From contig JBHGNT010000013.1 of assembly GCA_043228905.1 (NCBI GenBank), forward strand, positions 18,104,001 to 18,168,000: a stretch of DNA of 64,000 bases. The letters run 5' to 3'. The notes under the pieces were generated by a model, which saw only the letters and a list, made by a program, of their open reading frames with translations, did not search any database and had not been told where the DNA came from. This stretch comes from Azolla caroliniana (Eukaryota > Polypodiophyta). Shown here in pieces: positions 48,906 to 60,277 of this stretch (the stretch's first letter is position 1; every line of letters starts with the position of its first letter). The translations under genes and the position numbers were made by a program.

Positions 48906-49344
48906 TGTTGAGAAGCAAACTCAACATGGGACGGATCGACTAAACAAGCCGAGAGACGGATCGAATGAAGACGGATCGGCTAGGCCAGGGTCAACTCAAA
49001 GAGCCGATTCCACGAGAGTCAGTAGGCTATTGGAGGCCTACGATCCTAGCCTAGTAGATCGACATATTTTTAGGAGACAATATCAGTCGTTCGGTTATGA
49101 GCATTGAAGTACATGTCAGTAATTTTTTCAGTCCTTTTAAGGACTTGTATAAATGTGCTCACAAAGCACCCTTGTATGTACAAATAGAGTATTATTTTGA
49201 AATTCAGTTTTAGTGTTCTGCTCTCTCTATCTCTCCCGAGTTCTCTCTGCTTGTTCTCTGAGTTTTCCATTAATCCTTCGCTCTTTCTGTTGCTATCCGG
49301 TAGAGCCAGTTGTGTCTGTTAGCTTTCGCACGCTACTCGTTACA
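48906..49344 (+). repeat. 5' LTR of copia element E
   Basis: Begins TGTTGAGAAG and ends CTCGTTACA directly before a primer binding site. A 439-bp length is typical for copia. The left edge is inferred from TG...CA. No 3' LTR found. Confidence 0.65.
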
Positions 49345-49356
49345 TGGTATCAGAGC
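49345..49356 (+). other. Primer binding site of copia element E
   Basis: TGGTATCAGAGC, the initiator tRNA-Met site. Confidence 0.92.
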
Positions 49357-49970
49357 GCGAGGGTTAAGAATTCTCTGTTGTCGACAAACACTAAAACACA
49401 AACAAACCCTGACACCCAATTGAGAATAGAAAAGAAGAAAAAATGGACAGAGGAATGGCAAGCTCACTTCCGACGGAGAAGCTCAATCGGAGCAACTATG
49501 CATCCTGGTCTTATAAGATGCACCAATATCTTCTTGGACATGGATACTGGAGTTATGTGGACGTAGTGCCGGATTCGGCACACAAGGATTTTCCGGTGTG
49601 GAGGCAAGCAATAAACAAAGTCTTGTATTGTCTTGCATCCTGTGTGCACGACCAGATGTTGGCCTACATTCGGGATGCAAAAATGCTGATGAAAAAGATT
49701 TTCACTAGAAGTACCACAACCCAGAAGTTGCAGCTTCAGCAAGAGCTCAACAATATCCGACAAAGGGATATGATGGTAACAGACTACACCACGAAGATCA
49801 CGAAGATCTACGACGCCTTGGGATCATAGTACTAGCCATACGTCCCATTCGTGCCATACTCATATGCCAATATTCGTATCATACTCATACGTGAAAAGGC
49901 TCTGAGTGTGATTGAAATCCATACATGATACATGGATATAATCATATATACATACGATGTACATACTACA

Positions 49971-49973
<3 letters not shown>

Positions 49974-50028
<55 letters not shown>

Positions 50029-50029
50029 G
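49974..50029. repeat. Compound GT/GA microsatellite
   Basis: A (GT)n run followed by a (GA)n run; further GA runs at 50095-50121 and 50219-50231. Confidence 0.95.
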
Positions 50030-50396
50030 CGTGTGTGGTCTAGAGAGAGAAGCCCTGTTTTGCATGTGTGAGGAGATAGTGGTTGAGTGTATGTCTAGAG
50101 AGAGAGAGAGAGAGAGAGAGGAGCAAAGGGTTTTGTCTGTGTAAGGGAGAGAGAAGCTCAGTCAGTCCTAGAGTGTGTGTATTGGATTTTGTAGAGAGAG
50201 AAGATCTGTCAGTTCTCATGAGAGAGAGAGAGTGTGTGTGTGAGATGTCACTTCTGTCCGCAACGAATTATGAATATTAGAAAAAGAAACTAAAAAAAAC
50301 CAAAAGGAAAAAAAAATCCAAACGAATGTCGCATATCATACGCGAACGTATGCAAACGTCGCGTACGTCTACCAAATTGGACATACGCTGTCGTGC

Positions 50397-50943
50397 CTAT
50401 CGGCTCCGGATCGTTGCGTGAGTTGGGTGGGAACCACTGAGGTTTTGGACTAGGAGAAAGAAGAATACAATATAAGGCTAGTTATGAATAGATAGAAAGA
50501 TAGGTAAGTTATGAATCTCGTGAATCCCACGATTTTAGTGTATTTAATCAATATTTAAATAGTAAGAGACAATTTTGATCACAAAATCGTGAATCCCAAG
50601 CTTATATTTTATTAATAATTGGTGTTTTCAGAAAAATATCTAATTTCCAAATATTTCACACACCCCCTTATTACATTGTGTTCCTCATCCTTATATAGTG
50701 ATGAGAGAGTCTTAAGAATCCATGTTTTTTCTATAGATAGACTATATGCTTTATCTAACATACTTTTTCTAAAGTAATCATGCTTTTTCTAATTCGATGC
50801 GTTTTTCTCAACTATAGTGTTCATGCACGTTAGATGTGCATGTGTAGCCTTTTCTTTTATCATGCGTTTTCTTCTAACTAAAGTTTATCCTAGTATGTAC
50901 TTACCTTTCTATGTGGGATGTTTACCTTTTTAACACTAATGAT
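50397..50943 (-). repeat. Gypsy leader and partial LTR (copy E) within the insertion
   Basis: CGGCTCCGGATCGTTGCGTGA and the nearby GGTTTTGGACTAGGAG (both also at 46829-46885) show it is the U5-side of the copy D subfamily. The 18-base junction motif and gag that should lie on its left are missing. Confidence 0.6.
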
Positions 50944-51008
50944 ATGTTAGTGTAATGGTAAGGCTTTACATTATAAACATGGAGGTGTAAGGTTTGAATC
51001 TTGCCCTA
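50944..51008 (+). other. tRNA-like module in the copy E LTR
   Basis: TTAGTGTAATGGTAAGGC, then 30 bases on GGTTTGAATCTTGCCC: A- and B-box-like with tRNA spacing. Confidence 0.45.
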
Positions 51009-51797
51009 TGCATGTAGTATATATATTTTAATACTTTCTTCTATTTACAAATATGTCTCTTCATCCGGTGAGAGACTCTCACCAGCCTTCTTCATCTGGT
51101 TCTCACCGGGTCTGCTTCATCTGGTTCTCACTGGTTTTCTTTATCCGGTTCTTACTGGGTCCTCCTTACCGGTCCTCCTTCATCCTATCCGGAGAGACCA
51201 AAAATGCAATTTTTCACGTAGTGTGCGAATTACACTACGACACTGCGAATATTAGGAACTATGCTTGGGATCCATCAATATGACGGTAGATGAGGACGAG
51301 ATGGTGGTCTAGCTTAGAGGTACGAGCCGATCCAGATGGCTATTTGCACACGAGAAAAGCCACTGTCATTCTTTGACTTGTAATCGATGCTTCTGGTCGA
51401 AGAAAACCACGCCGATGCATCAAGGAACACACGGTCTGAGAGCCGGATGCTATACATGAAGGTGGATCGGCCCCGTGGATGTGGAGGACGAGGTGGATCG
51501 GCATGCAACTGTGGTGGCCGACAAGAGCAAGAAAGACGGCACAAAGGTGGTGTCGACAACAGTTCAGGACCCTCCACAAGTAGGGGGAGTCAAGGTGGCA
51601 CTAGAAACTGGCAAGCAAAGGCTGAAACAGAATGTTGGTACTGTGGCCAGAAGGGTCACAGAGAGAGCGAGTGCTGGAAGAAAAGGCCGATTCGGACAAA
51701 TCCGGATCTGGCAGAGCCGAACAAGGGAATCAACAACGATTGCACTACACCAAAGGGTCAAAAGGACCTAGAACCGGAAAGGGCCCAACCTTTGTGA

Positions 51798-52205
51798 TGA
51801 AGCACTAGGCGAATTCGATGAAGAAGAGCACCTCGAAACCGAACAAGGTGTGGTACGTCGATTGCGTCAAATCATATGACAAGCCATGAAGAGTGGTTCT
51901 CATACTTAGAGAAATCGGAGCAACTGGAAGTTGTCGAAATTGGTGACGACACTCTGCATCTTATTGAACATGTCGGTGATGTCCCCCTAAGTCATATCGG
52001 ACAGAAGGGGAGACTTATGAACATGTTGCACGTCCTGACAATTACGAACAACTTGGTGTCGGTCGGACAAATTGTCGACCAAGGGATGCAGGTCCGGTTC
52101 ACCCACTTGGGGTGCTTCATCGAGGAAGAAGGCCAAATCATCGCGCAAGGCCGCCGCGAAGGGAGGATGTCCATCCCCGACACGTACAAGGCTCTTGAAG
52201 AATTC
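51798..52205 (+). pseudogene. Copia E protease and pre-integrase region
   Basis: A WYVD word near 51855 marks the protease, but DSGAS is degraded (DCVKS). From 51876 an open frame has MTSHEEWFSYLEKSEQLEVV, VPLSHIGQKGRLMNMLHV and NNLVSVGQIVDQGMQVRF, the protease tail of copia Pol, followed by GCFIEEEGQIIAQGRREGRM. The similarity stops near 52190, and integrase is absent. Confidence 0.78.
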
Positions 52206-53578
52206 TTTATTGCATTTAAAGAATGGGTGTGTATCTTTGAACTTTTGATTGAACTTTTTATCGTGAATTTCGACACTAACCAAATACATATTGATTGCAG
52301 AAACCACCTCACTCCAAAAAAGTTGGAGATACAAATGAAGGTATGCCAAGCTCGTTTGTTATACATTTAGAACGGGTGAAGTATGAGAAGAGAATGACGA
52401 AAGGGAAGGAATTGGAAGTGCTTGAGGATTCCGAAACCTTCAAAAGTTTTTTGCACAGAACCAACCCTTTTCATTCACTGTATTATAGTATATTTAATGG
52501 GGAAGTGGGTAATAAACATATTACCCAAGAGGCACTATACTTAATTGATCGCAGACACTCCGTATGGTTTCCGGATCATGGGATCCATGTACGATGATTT
52601 GCCATACAAATATCCCTAGATCGAGAAAATGGTGAAAGACATTGCAGAATGGACCCTTGCACCATTGTATCGAATTGTCATATTCCATAACATGGGGCAA
52701 TTATTATTGGTCTTAACTACGTTGAAGTCTAGATGTTATGCGACAGAGCATATGCATTGGTAAGCTATATTTGGTTTGATTTACAATTTTATATGTTGTA
52801 AAATGTTTTATTTACATGAATTGATGATGTTAATAGGATTAAAACGAATATCACGCATAGTTCAAGAGATCGGATGGTCAGTGCCGTAGAACATCTTTGT
52901 GTGGGGTACTACGATGCGATTACAAAGAAGAAAGTTCGGGCACATGTCAATGAAAGAAACGTTGTGAACTATTATATCATGTGCCCAACAATGACAAAGA
53001 AGCTACACCATGTATCTGGCAATAAGAGCTTGGTGAACCCCTACTAAAAACCACAAAGATTGATCAATCGGTTGATCCAGGTATTCTCTAACCGAGATGA
53101 CTAGGTTTTAGATTTATTCTCTGGCATAGGTATATAATATAAGACTTATATCATTATTTTGGATTAACGTAGAATGCATCATTCAGATTATTTAAACATG
53201 TGACATTTCATTTAACTTTCAAGTACTACTACAATTATATGTGTATTAAAGATGTTCAGGAATTGCGTCGCTTTGGAAAAGGACCCTAAGCAGGTGAAAT
53301 TCATCAAAATGAGGATCCAAGGTATCTGGGATTGTCCCGATCAAGACCAAGAAGTCGGGGCAAAACATATAAATGAAATAGAGATGTTCCAGATAACTTC
53401 GAGAGAACCAATGAAACCAATTGATGATGACGCAGGGGACCTTGTAGGCTTAGAAGACGTATTAGAGTATGAACATAATCATGATTTTGCTGAGCATATT
53501 GAAGAAGCCAAAAAGGGTAATCTTGAACAAGTAGCAGATCTTGAAGAGCTCGTGTTACCAGACTTACTGTTAGATTAA
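52206..53578 (+). other. Unrecognised intron-bearing coding sequence (gene fragment or transposon cargo)
   Basis: Open pieces are 52295-52597 (FHSLYYSIFNGEVGNKHIT, then HSVWFPDHGIH), about 52590-52759 (EWTLAPLYRIVIFHNMGQ), about 52840-53045 (VSAVEHLCVGYYDAITKKKV, NYYIMCPTMTKK) and 53252-53578 (108 codons, Glu/Asp-rich tail, EELVLPDLLLD). Plausible splice sites: GTAAGC at 52760, acceptor AATAG near 52838, and an acceptor TTGCAG near 52302. The text looks like protein under past selection and not like the copia around it, but I recognise no family. Probably a captured host gene fragment or part of a DNA transposon. Confidence 0.4.
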
Positions 53579-53655
53579 TAAATGCATATGACTTTTGAAC
53601 ATTGACGAACTGTAAAAGTCTCCTTTAATATAATTCGAGTTTATGTATAAAGCGG

Positions 53656-53930
53656 TGTCTGACTAATGGACTTAAATTTTGAGTTTAATTAGTATGTGTA
53701 CATGTTCGCTTTGGTCCCCATTCTTGTTTGCCAAGGTATTGGTGAATATGAATTTATAGTTTGACAGTTGTTATATTATTTGGCAAGTTATTGTCCAACT
53801 AATGAACTTAACGTTTGAGTTTAATTCGTATGTGTACATGTTTCCTTTGGTCTCCCTCCATTCTTGTTTGGGGTAATCTTGAATCTAAATTTATACTTTG
53901 ACATATGTTATAATTGGCAAGTTATTGTGT
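53656..53930. repeat. Imperfect tandem duplication, about 137 bp
   Basis: Two units share AGTTTAATTAGTATGTGTACATG (second unit CG for AG), CATTCTTGTTTG and GGCAAGTTATTGT at the same spacing. Confidence 0.85.
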
Positions 53931-54460
53931 ATGGGTTCTTTGCACATTGAAAGTGTCATGTGTCATGTGTCATTGATTGGAATAATTTTCTCAACATAAT
54001 CATGATTCTCGTAGCTGCAACCCTCACAATTTCCTTTAAGATGTCTTATATATAAATACACAAACATTTATTTTCTGGGGTGTGATTTTCATATCATGTA
54101 AAATGAAGTCACAAAATTAGCGAAAGTCAATATGATTTTCATATAATGTAAAATGGCTGGTAGTACAATCATACATGCATGGACTTCTAAACCTAATGTA
54201 AGAATTGGATAGACAATTTGGTAGGGAGAATTGAGACTATTGCTTTTGTGGTTCTGATATTATTTAGTTCTAAAATTTGCTAAGTTTTAATAAACCATGT
54301 ACGCATGCGTTGTACCTTCTTGAAAGACTCTTAAAATAAGTCATCTTTTAACATTGTCACCAAAATGTCAAAAAGAGAATGCGACATATTACCTGTTACA
54401 AAGGACCTGATGTTCTTTGTTTCTTTTGTCTATTACAGATTCTTTGATGTATACGCCCAT
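53931..54460. other. Unassigned AT-rich stretch
   Basis: No gene. GATTTTCATAT(C/A)ATGTAAAATG occurs twice near 54086 and 54132. Confidence 0.5.
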
Positions 54461-54830
54461 TATGGGGGAGTGTTGAATATGGGTATATAATGGCCGTATT
54501 CACATTGTCCCATTTGGACAAACTATGATAGGACATATTTGCAATATGCTTAAAGGGAAATTGCCCTAGTTTAGTTATTATATAATTGAACTTGTAACTT
54601 GGTTTATCATGATGCCACCACTATTTCTTCATGCAACATACTTTGAATAATATAGTTACATACTATGTGCCTCTCTGGATCTCTCTCTCTCACCTTGTTT
54701 TGTCTCCATGTTGTTCTTGCTAAGTTGTCTTAACTTCATTCTGTTCAATGTCTCATTCATGCCTATGATCTTGATGTTCTTCATACAATAGTTTTGTTTC
54801 TATTTCCTTCATTGACGACCATCTCCAACA
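54461..54830 (+). repeat. Polypurine tract and copia LTR
   Basis: TATGGGGGAG (54461-54470) precedes TGTTGAATATGGG... which ends CTCCAACA at 54830, a 360-bp LTR. Polypurine tract plus LTR means a 3' LTR whose internal part is lost. The first 100 bases are related to the intron-4 copia LTR (GTATTCACATTGTC; AGGGAAATTGCCCTA). Confidence 0.7.
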
Positions 54831-56150
54831 TCAGGTGAGCCGACAACATATGAGGAAGCTTTGGCAAGTACCAATTCGACTAACTAGCAATTACCTATGG
54901 AGTCAGAGATGAATTCCATTCGGGAAAATCAGACATGGAACTTAGTCACATTGCCGAAAAATCGACGGGCACTCTCATGTCGATGGGTCTTTCAACTCAA
55001 GGAGACTTCCAATTCGGCAATTCCCAAGTACAAAGCCAGATTAATAGCAAAGGGTTTCGTTGACGAAATTTTCTCACCCATAGTGAAGAAGACAACCCTT
55101 CGGTTTTTACTTGGAGTTGTCGTCATTGAGGACCTAGAGCTCATTCAACTAGATGCGAAGAGGGCTTTCCTTCACGGTGACTTGGATGACATTTGGACAT
55201 ACTAGGTTTCAACTATTTATGTAAATAGTGGAAAGGGAAGTTGCCCTAAGTCAGTTGGTATTTAAACTAACTCTTATAACCTAGTTGAGAGGTGGTGGTT
55301 GTTCATATTGTACTGTGCCATTGTAAAGCAAAATAATACAGTTACATTACCTTGTGCCTATTTTGATGTCTCTCTTCTCCTTGTTTTCTCTCTGATCTTG
55401 TCTTTGATTAAGTTTCGTTTACTCCTAAAATCTGTTACTGTTTGCTACCTACTTGAGATCTTCATAGGAAGAGTGTTGATTCTTGTTCCGCACTTGACGG
55501 CTAGTTTCAACACCAACTCAAGAAGAGTCCGTACGGCTTCAAATAGGAACCGCAACAGTGGTATCGAAAGTTCAACGACTTCATACAGTCGACCGATTTT
55601 TCTAGGAGTGATGAGGACCATTGCCTCTATTCGAAAATTGCTCGAGATTGGTCGCCTATCTTTCTCATCTTGTACATGGATGATATGGTGCTGTCTGGCT
55701 GAAAGGCTGAAGAGCTTGCCGAACTTGTTTGGCAATTGCGGTTGAAGTTCACAATGAAGGACTGGGGTTCATCGCGGCACATTCTCGGAATGAAGATCAG
55801 TAGGTATCTTGATCAACGACAATTGTTTTTGTCTCAGACCGACTACATCCGAAGAGTCTTAAAGCGCTTCAACATGTAGTCAACTCGATTTACTTCGACC
55901 CCACTCCCAGTCAATCTTCGATTGTCTCAGAGAGACTGTCCGACATCTGGTCATGAGGGGGAGAATATGATGTCAATACCATATGCACTAGCAATCGGCT
56001 CCTTAATGCATGCTATGGTCGCCACACGACTAGATATAGCACATGTTGTAGGAATCGTAAGTAGATTCATGCACAAACCCGACCGACTGCAGTGGAATGC
56101 AGTTGAACATATATTTAGATATATAGTGGGCACACAAGACTATGATACAA
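54831..56150 (+). pseudogene. Copia reverse transcriptase and RNase H remnant, interrupted by a truncated LTR
   Basis: RT begins GEPTTYEEAL, MESEMNSIRENQTWNLV and KARLIAKGF (54835-55060), reaching LIQLDAKRAFLHGDLDD at 55190. It resumes at about 55513 with QLKKSPYGFK, WYRKFNDFIQS and ILYMDDMVLSG (YMDD variant of the catalytic motif, about 55665-55695), then RHILGMKISRYLDQRQLFLSQ. RNase H start: IPYALAIGSLMHAMVATRLD (55976) to about 56140. Multiple stops and frame changes. Confidence 0.88.
55190..55512 (+). repeat. 5'-truncated copia LTR inside RT
   Basis: ACTAGGTTTCAACTATTTATGTAAATAGTG through GTTCCGCACTTGACGG to TTTCAACA follows the intron-4 LTR; key shared words are TATTTATGTAAATAGTG and TTGTTCCGCAC. 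The first 50 bp of the LTR and about 25 codons of RT are missing at the left junction. Confidence 0.8.
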
Positions 56151-56536
56151 GAGTTTGTTCAAATGAAAAAGGTGGTACGATATTGTTCATCGTTGAGGTG
56201 AAGGTTGGTATTTATATGGAAGCTCACCTCGGGATGATGGACAAAGAGGGTACTGGAGGATGGGAGTTTCGGAGACCACGGACCAGGAAGATAGGTTATG
56301 GGGTGGGCGGGCGGGCAGTCGGTCGGGTTAGCATGGAGTGAGTGAGTGAGTGTGTGTGTGTGTGAAAAGAGTGATCTTATCTCATCTCATTGTGGGAGGG
56401 CCCAATCCAATGAGTGATGAACTCACTTGATTGAGTTGTATTTGCCTTTTTTTTCTACATATGAAATTGAGTGAATGTGAAGTGAAGGATTTCTGTTGAA
56501 CACAAAAAGGAAGAAGAAGAGAGGGGAGGAAATCCC
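56151..56536 (+). promoter_or_regulatory. Upstream region of the pTAC16-like gene
   Basis: Contains a TGAG/GTGT repeat near 56336-56362 and GGGCCCAATCCAATG at 56398-56412, where CCAAT is a common plant promoter word. A purine-rich 5' leader (GGAAGAAGAAGAGAGGGGAGG) directly precedes the ATG. No TATA box could be fixed. Confidence 0.4.
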
Positions 56537-59500
56537 ATGGCCTCTGCATCTAATTACATCTCTGCCTTCATACCTGCAGGAATCGATGGTGGGCGGCATC
56601 AGTTACAACAACACAACAGATTGCCAAGATTCAACTGCAACACCAATAATTCCAAGCGTTTCATTCATATGACTGCTGCAGCAAAGAAAGGCGTCGCAGA
56701 AGCTTCCGACAGTAAGATCTTCAAATTCGGTTTTAAGAAGAATGAGGAAGATGAAAATGAGGATGAGGAAGAGGATGAAGAGGAAGAGGGTCCCGTTGCT
56801 CAGGTGATTGAAGCTTGGAAGAAGTTTAGTGAAGGAGCAGGTGTGAAAGCAGGTGGATTAGTTCCCATTGCGAATGTGCTCGGCTCCAGTGTGAATAAGG
56901 GGAGCTCCAAGAGACGAGACCCAAAGATGGTTTTTGTGGCTGGTGCAACGGGACAAACTGGGGCGAGGATCTCACAAAAGCTTCTCCGACAGGGATTGAA
57001 TGTGCGGGGCGGTGTCCGGGATATCTACGTCGCACAACAACTAGCCGAGTTCGCAACACAATACGGGGTAAGTGGAAATTGAGTTCTCTGTTCTTGGCAT
57101 CTGAGAGTGAAAGAGAGAGATAGAGAGAGGGAGAGAGTTGGGATGGAGATACAAGATACAAGATAGAATAGAATAGAATAGAATTGGGGCAGAGATACAA
57201 AATAGAATTGAGTTGGGCTGGAGATGCAAGGTAGAAGATAGATTTGGGTAGGGACTAAGTTTTAACACATGAGATACAAGATAGATTTGAGTTTGGATGG
57301 AGATATAAGGTGCAAAATATTCTTTTCTTATTGCCCTGCGAAGCTAAATATAATGAACTATAGGATCAAATGGCACATTTTTGACCTAGTGTTTGTGGGA
57401 TTTGGAAGTCATCCTGAGAGAGTGGGTGAGTGTATGTGTTTGTGTGTTCAACCCCTACATCCCCAAGGTTCATGTAGGAAATGAAGTTGGACTAGAACTT
57501 ATAAGTTCATTCACATCATCATCCTTGACATTTCCCAAGGTGATCTAATGAACAACGTTTGGAAATGCCAGAGTTGACATTAGTGAAGAACGTTTGGAAT
57601 TACTCAAAGACATGTCAATCCTGAGGTACATTCCCCAAGGCCAACTCGTGCATGAGGTTTTGACATGAACCAAGTTCAACTCCTACATTACCTCAGGTCA
57701 TCTAGTATGGTTTATGGGATCAACTCGTACATGAGGTTTGGACATTTCCCAAGATCAACTCGTACATGAGGTTTGGACATTTCCCAAGGTCAACTCGTGC
57801 ACATGAGCTTTGGAGATAAACCAAGTTCAACTCCTAAATATATTCCGTCGGGTCATCTGCTATGGTTTATGGGGTCTAAAAGTCTGACTTGAATGTCCAC
57901 GGTTGAGAAGCTTAGGTCAAACCCATTTCTATTAGGTTGCTTCTTCCTTTGGATAATGTGAGTGAAATCTCTTGAAATAAACACTTTCTGCATCAAGAGC
58001 ACATCTACTCAAAACTTCAATTGACGAGGTTTTGCCAAATCACAATCTCATGAAAGATAGTTTACACTCTGGCTAGTCTGTCTAGCATTCCAATGATATT
58101 TTGGCTCATCGAGAAAACCCTAAATCTCAATCTAACCAATGAGGTTTCACTACATTGAAACACCGTACTTGACCTGACGATTGAGAAACATTAACAAACA
58201 TTATAGTTCATTCAACTGACATACTAAAAATCACGATACTTCATATCATTGGCAAATCTTTTGCCAATATGATAATCTAACTGATAAGATTTATACATGT
58301 CACAATCACACCAGAGATTCATCAAATTTTCTTTGCTAGATCATTAATTAAACCCATGAGAATTGGACATGTTGGTCCATCATACCAATAAGCACATTCG
58401 AAAACAAGACAGTCGATTATCCTCACAAGATTTGCCATGCCACAAATTGGCGAATGAGCTGATTTCATCAAAGGAGGCGCTTGACACCTCACACAATTTC
58501 ATCATGTCACAATCCAGCCAAAACGATTTTGCCACATTCAAAAACAGTAAAATCTATATAAGTATCCAGATTTTACAATGTGGAAAGATATGAGCTGTTG
58601 TGCCTTTTGCTCACAGGAAGAAAATTACAAATTACACTATTAAACCAAAAGAGTGTGTAGTGATATTTGTCAAACGAGGATGGTTCTTAACCCTCAATAT
58701 TCGAAATTTGTTTAGATCATATCTAGAGAAGAAGCAAAACGCTTGAATGCGGTGGAGTTCGATTACAAGAATGTAGAGTCGATTGCAAAAGCTATCGGTG
58801 CCGCAGCCCAAGTGGTGGTCACAATTGGCCCAACCGAAGATGGTCCCAAATCCAATGTCTCATTTGAAGATGCATCCAATGTCATAGATGCCGCAAAGTT
58901 GGCGAACATCACCAATCTGGTGGTTATCTATGAACCAACTGGTGCAACGGTAGGAAGTGGCGATGTATCGCTAGCTGGGATCGCATCCTTTTTCACAGGA
59001 TTGTTCAACAAGCCAGTTGCAGTTTCTTTATCAGAAATCTTGGACAAGATTGTTGACTCAGAATTGAGCTATACTTTGATAAAGACAGCCCTTACTGATG
59101 GTGTGGATGATGATGACACCTCATTGCAAGTCATCGATTTACGGAAGCTTGAGTTTGGGTCCATTAGTACTTCTGGGCTTGAAACAAAGGTACCAATATA
59201 TGCTCTACTGATGTTGGTTCATGTATGATAATTAGTAAACATGATCTAATCCATGACATAATATAAGATGTATAATGCAGTGCTTTTGTAGTCTTTCTAC
59301 AGATCTCCAAAGCTCAAGTAGCTGAGGTAGTAGCTGAGGTTCTTCTCAATCCTAATTTTGCAGAGAATAAGGTAACTACACATTAACAAGGTTATTGTTG
59401 ATTTAAGTTCTTGTTAATGATGAACATATGTTGATATTGGGACATGATGACCTTAACCACAGGTCATAGATGTATTTAGTAGCACTGTGGCTGAAGAGCA

Positions 59501-60277
59501 ACGTCCCATAAGCGAGCTTCTCAGGTATAATATATTCGTAAATGCCTACTCAGACTCACGAGATAAGACTCCATCAAATATGTGTCTTCTACATATTAAG
59601 ATTTCCAGGATACATTTGATTGAGTTTAAAAAACGGAATTCCTTGTTTGTTATTTGGGTGTGCGAGCATGAGATGTTGAATTTCAAGATGATTATTTGTT
59701 GGGTGTTTTTTGTGTACTCAAAAGTGGCATACCAGTGGATGGGCGGCGTGCTGCATTGCTCGAGGCTCGGGCGGAGGCAGAGAGAGAGGCTAGGGATCGG
59801 GAGACACGGGAGGCGGCAGAGGCAGAAGCGAGGGCAGCGGCGGAAGAGGCTCGCCGGGCATTGCAACTCGTAGCCCAACTCGAGGCTGAGGCGAAGAGGC
59901 TTGGGGCAGAGGAGCTGCGGCTCAAAAGTGTCGCTGAGAAGGCGCAAGCCAAAGCCACCGCGGCTGCCGCCTCCGTCGATAGCTTGGCCTCCAAAATCAA
60001 GGAGATCGCCGGAACCTCGCCGCCCGGGTTACCTTCTCTAGAAGGTACAAATTTCAACATATTTTCTCGACGTGCGAACCCCCCGCTAGCATCGACTGGT
60101 TCCAACGCCGAAAAACCCCGACCAACTGTCTCTACTAAAGCACAAAAACCAAAAGCTATTAAAACAAGTACACCATCATCCCCCTCCACTCCTACTACAC
60201 CTAGTAGCAAGCCACAGAGCAACTCTATTTTTGGGGGTCTCTTCACCCAAGAGACTGTGTATGTAGATGAAGTTTAG
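56537..60277 (+). CDS. PTAC16: pTAC16-like plastid Rossmann-fold protein, five exons
   Basis: Exons 56537-57067, 58716-59189, 59303-59371, 59463-59524 and 59725-60277 give about 562 residues (Arabidopsis pTAC16 is about 510) with consistent phases and GT-AG introns. The first 50 residues lack acids and resemble a plastid transit peptide. An acidic run (about 70-84) precedes the NAD(P)-binding motif VFVAGATGQTGARI (Gly-rich loop 136-142). EAKRLNAVEF, ESIAKAIGAA and YTLIKTALTDG match the family. The last exon encodes an Ala/Glu/Arg coiled coil (about 386-460) and a Pro/Ser/Thr tail ending IFGGLFTQETVYVDEV, as in pTAC16 (FGGLFKQETIY). pTAC16 is a nucleoid- and thylakoid-associated protein of unsettled biochemical role. 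Confidence 0.9.
57100..57330. repeat. GATACAAGATAGAAT-type minisatellite in intron 1
   Basis: Variants of GGGATGGAGATACAAGATAG recur at about 57140, 57185, 57217, 57268 and 57294, with a (GAATA)n run at 57167-57182. Confidence 0.7.
57640..57860. repeat. 37-bp tandem repeats in intron 1
   Basis: Units with CAACTCGTACATGAGGTTTG followed by GACATTTCCCAAG occur at 57722, 57759 and, diverged, at 57643 and 57796. A larger frame (ACCAAGTTCAACTCCTA ... TATGGTTTATGGG) is also duplicated around them. Confidence 0.85.

Larger units (their letters stand above)
49826..51263. mobile_element. 1.44-kb insertion in copia E gag flanked by CTTGGGATC repeats
   Basis: CTTGGGATC occurs at 49817-49825 and 51264-51272, exactly where the Gag reading stops and restarts. 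The inserted DNA begins CATAGTACTAG (counting an 8-bp duplication) and its far end, reversed, begins CATAGTTCCTAA. An 8-bp duplication with CA-starting termini suggests a hAT-type, 9 bp a Mutator-type element. Inside are GT/GA microsatellites (49974-50125), a gypsy leader (50397-50455), a partial gypsy LTR and a tRNA-like module. No transposase. Confidence 0.65.
49443..51797 (+). pseudogene. Copia E Gag, split by an insertion
   Basis: The first half (49443-49825) begins MDRGMASSLPTEKLNRSNYA and contains WSYKMHQYLLGHGYWSY, VLYCLASCVHDQMLAYIRDA and LQQELNNIRQRDM. It stops being Gag after YDALG, and the same reading resumes at about 51264 with LGSIN-TVDEDEMVV. After a stop the frame continues from 51387 (MLLVEENHADASRNT) through a Gly/Arg-rich stretch to the knuckle CWYCGQKGHRESEC. 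Besides the insertion there are a stop after DEMVV and a frame change. Confidence 0.85.

Noticed and set aside
53656-54150. CRISPR-like array
   Set aside because: The repeats are long, few and diverged, without uniform spacers, and the genome is a plant's.
59546-60246. Minus-strand frames of 133 and 184 codons over the pTAC16 last exon
   Set aside because: High-GC antisense shadows of the coiled-coil exon; the plus frame is conserved with pTAC16.
56537-60277. Tic62 identity for the Rossmann-fold protein
   Set aside because: Tic62 shares the GATG fold motif but not the C-terminal FGGLF-QET-Y box or the Ala/Glu coiled coil; those match pTAC16.
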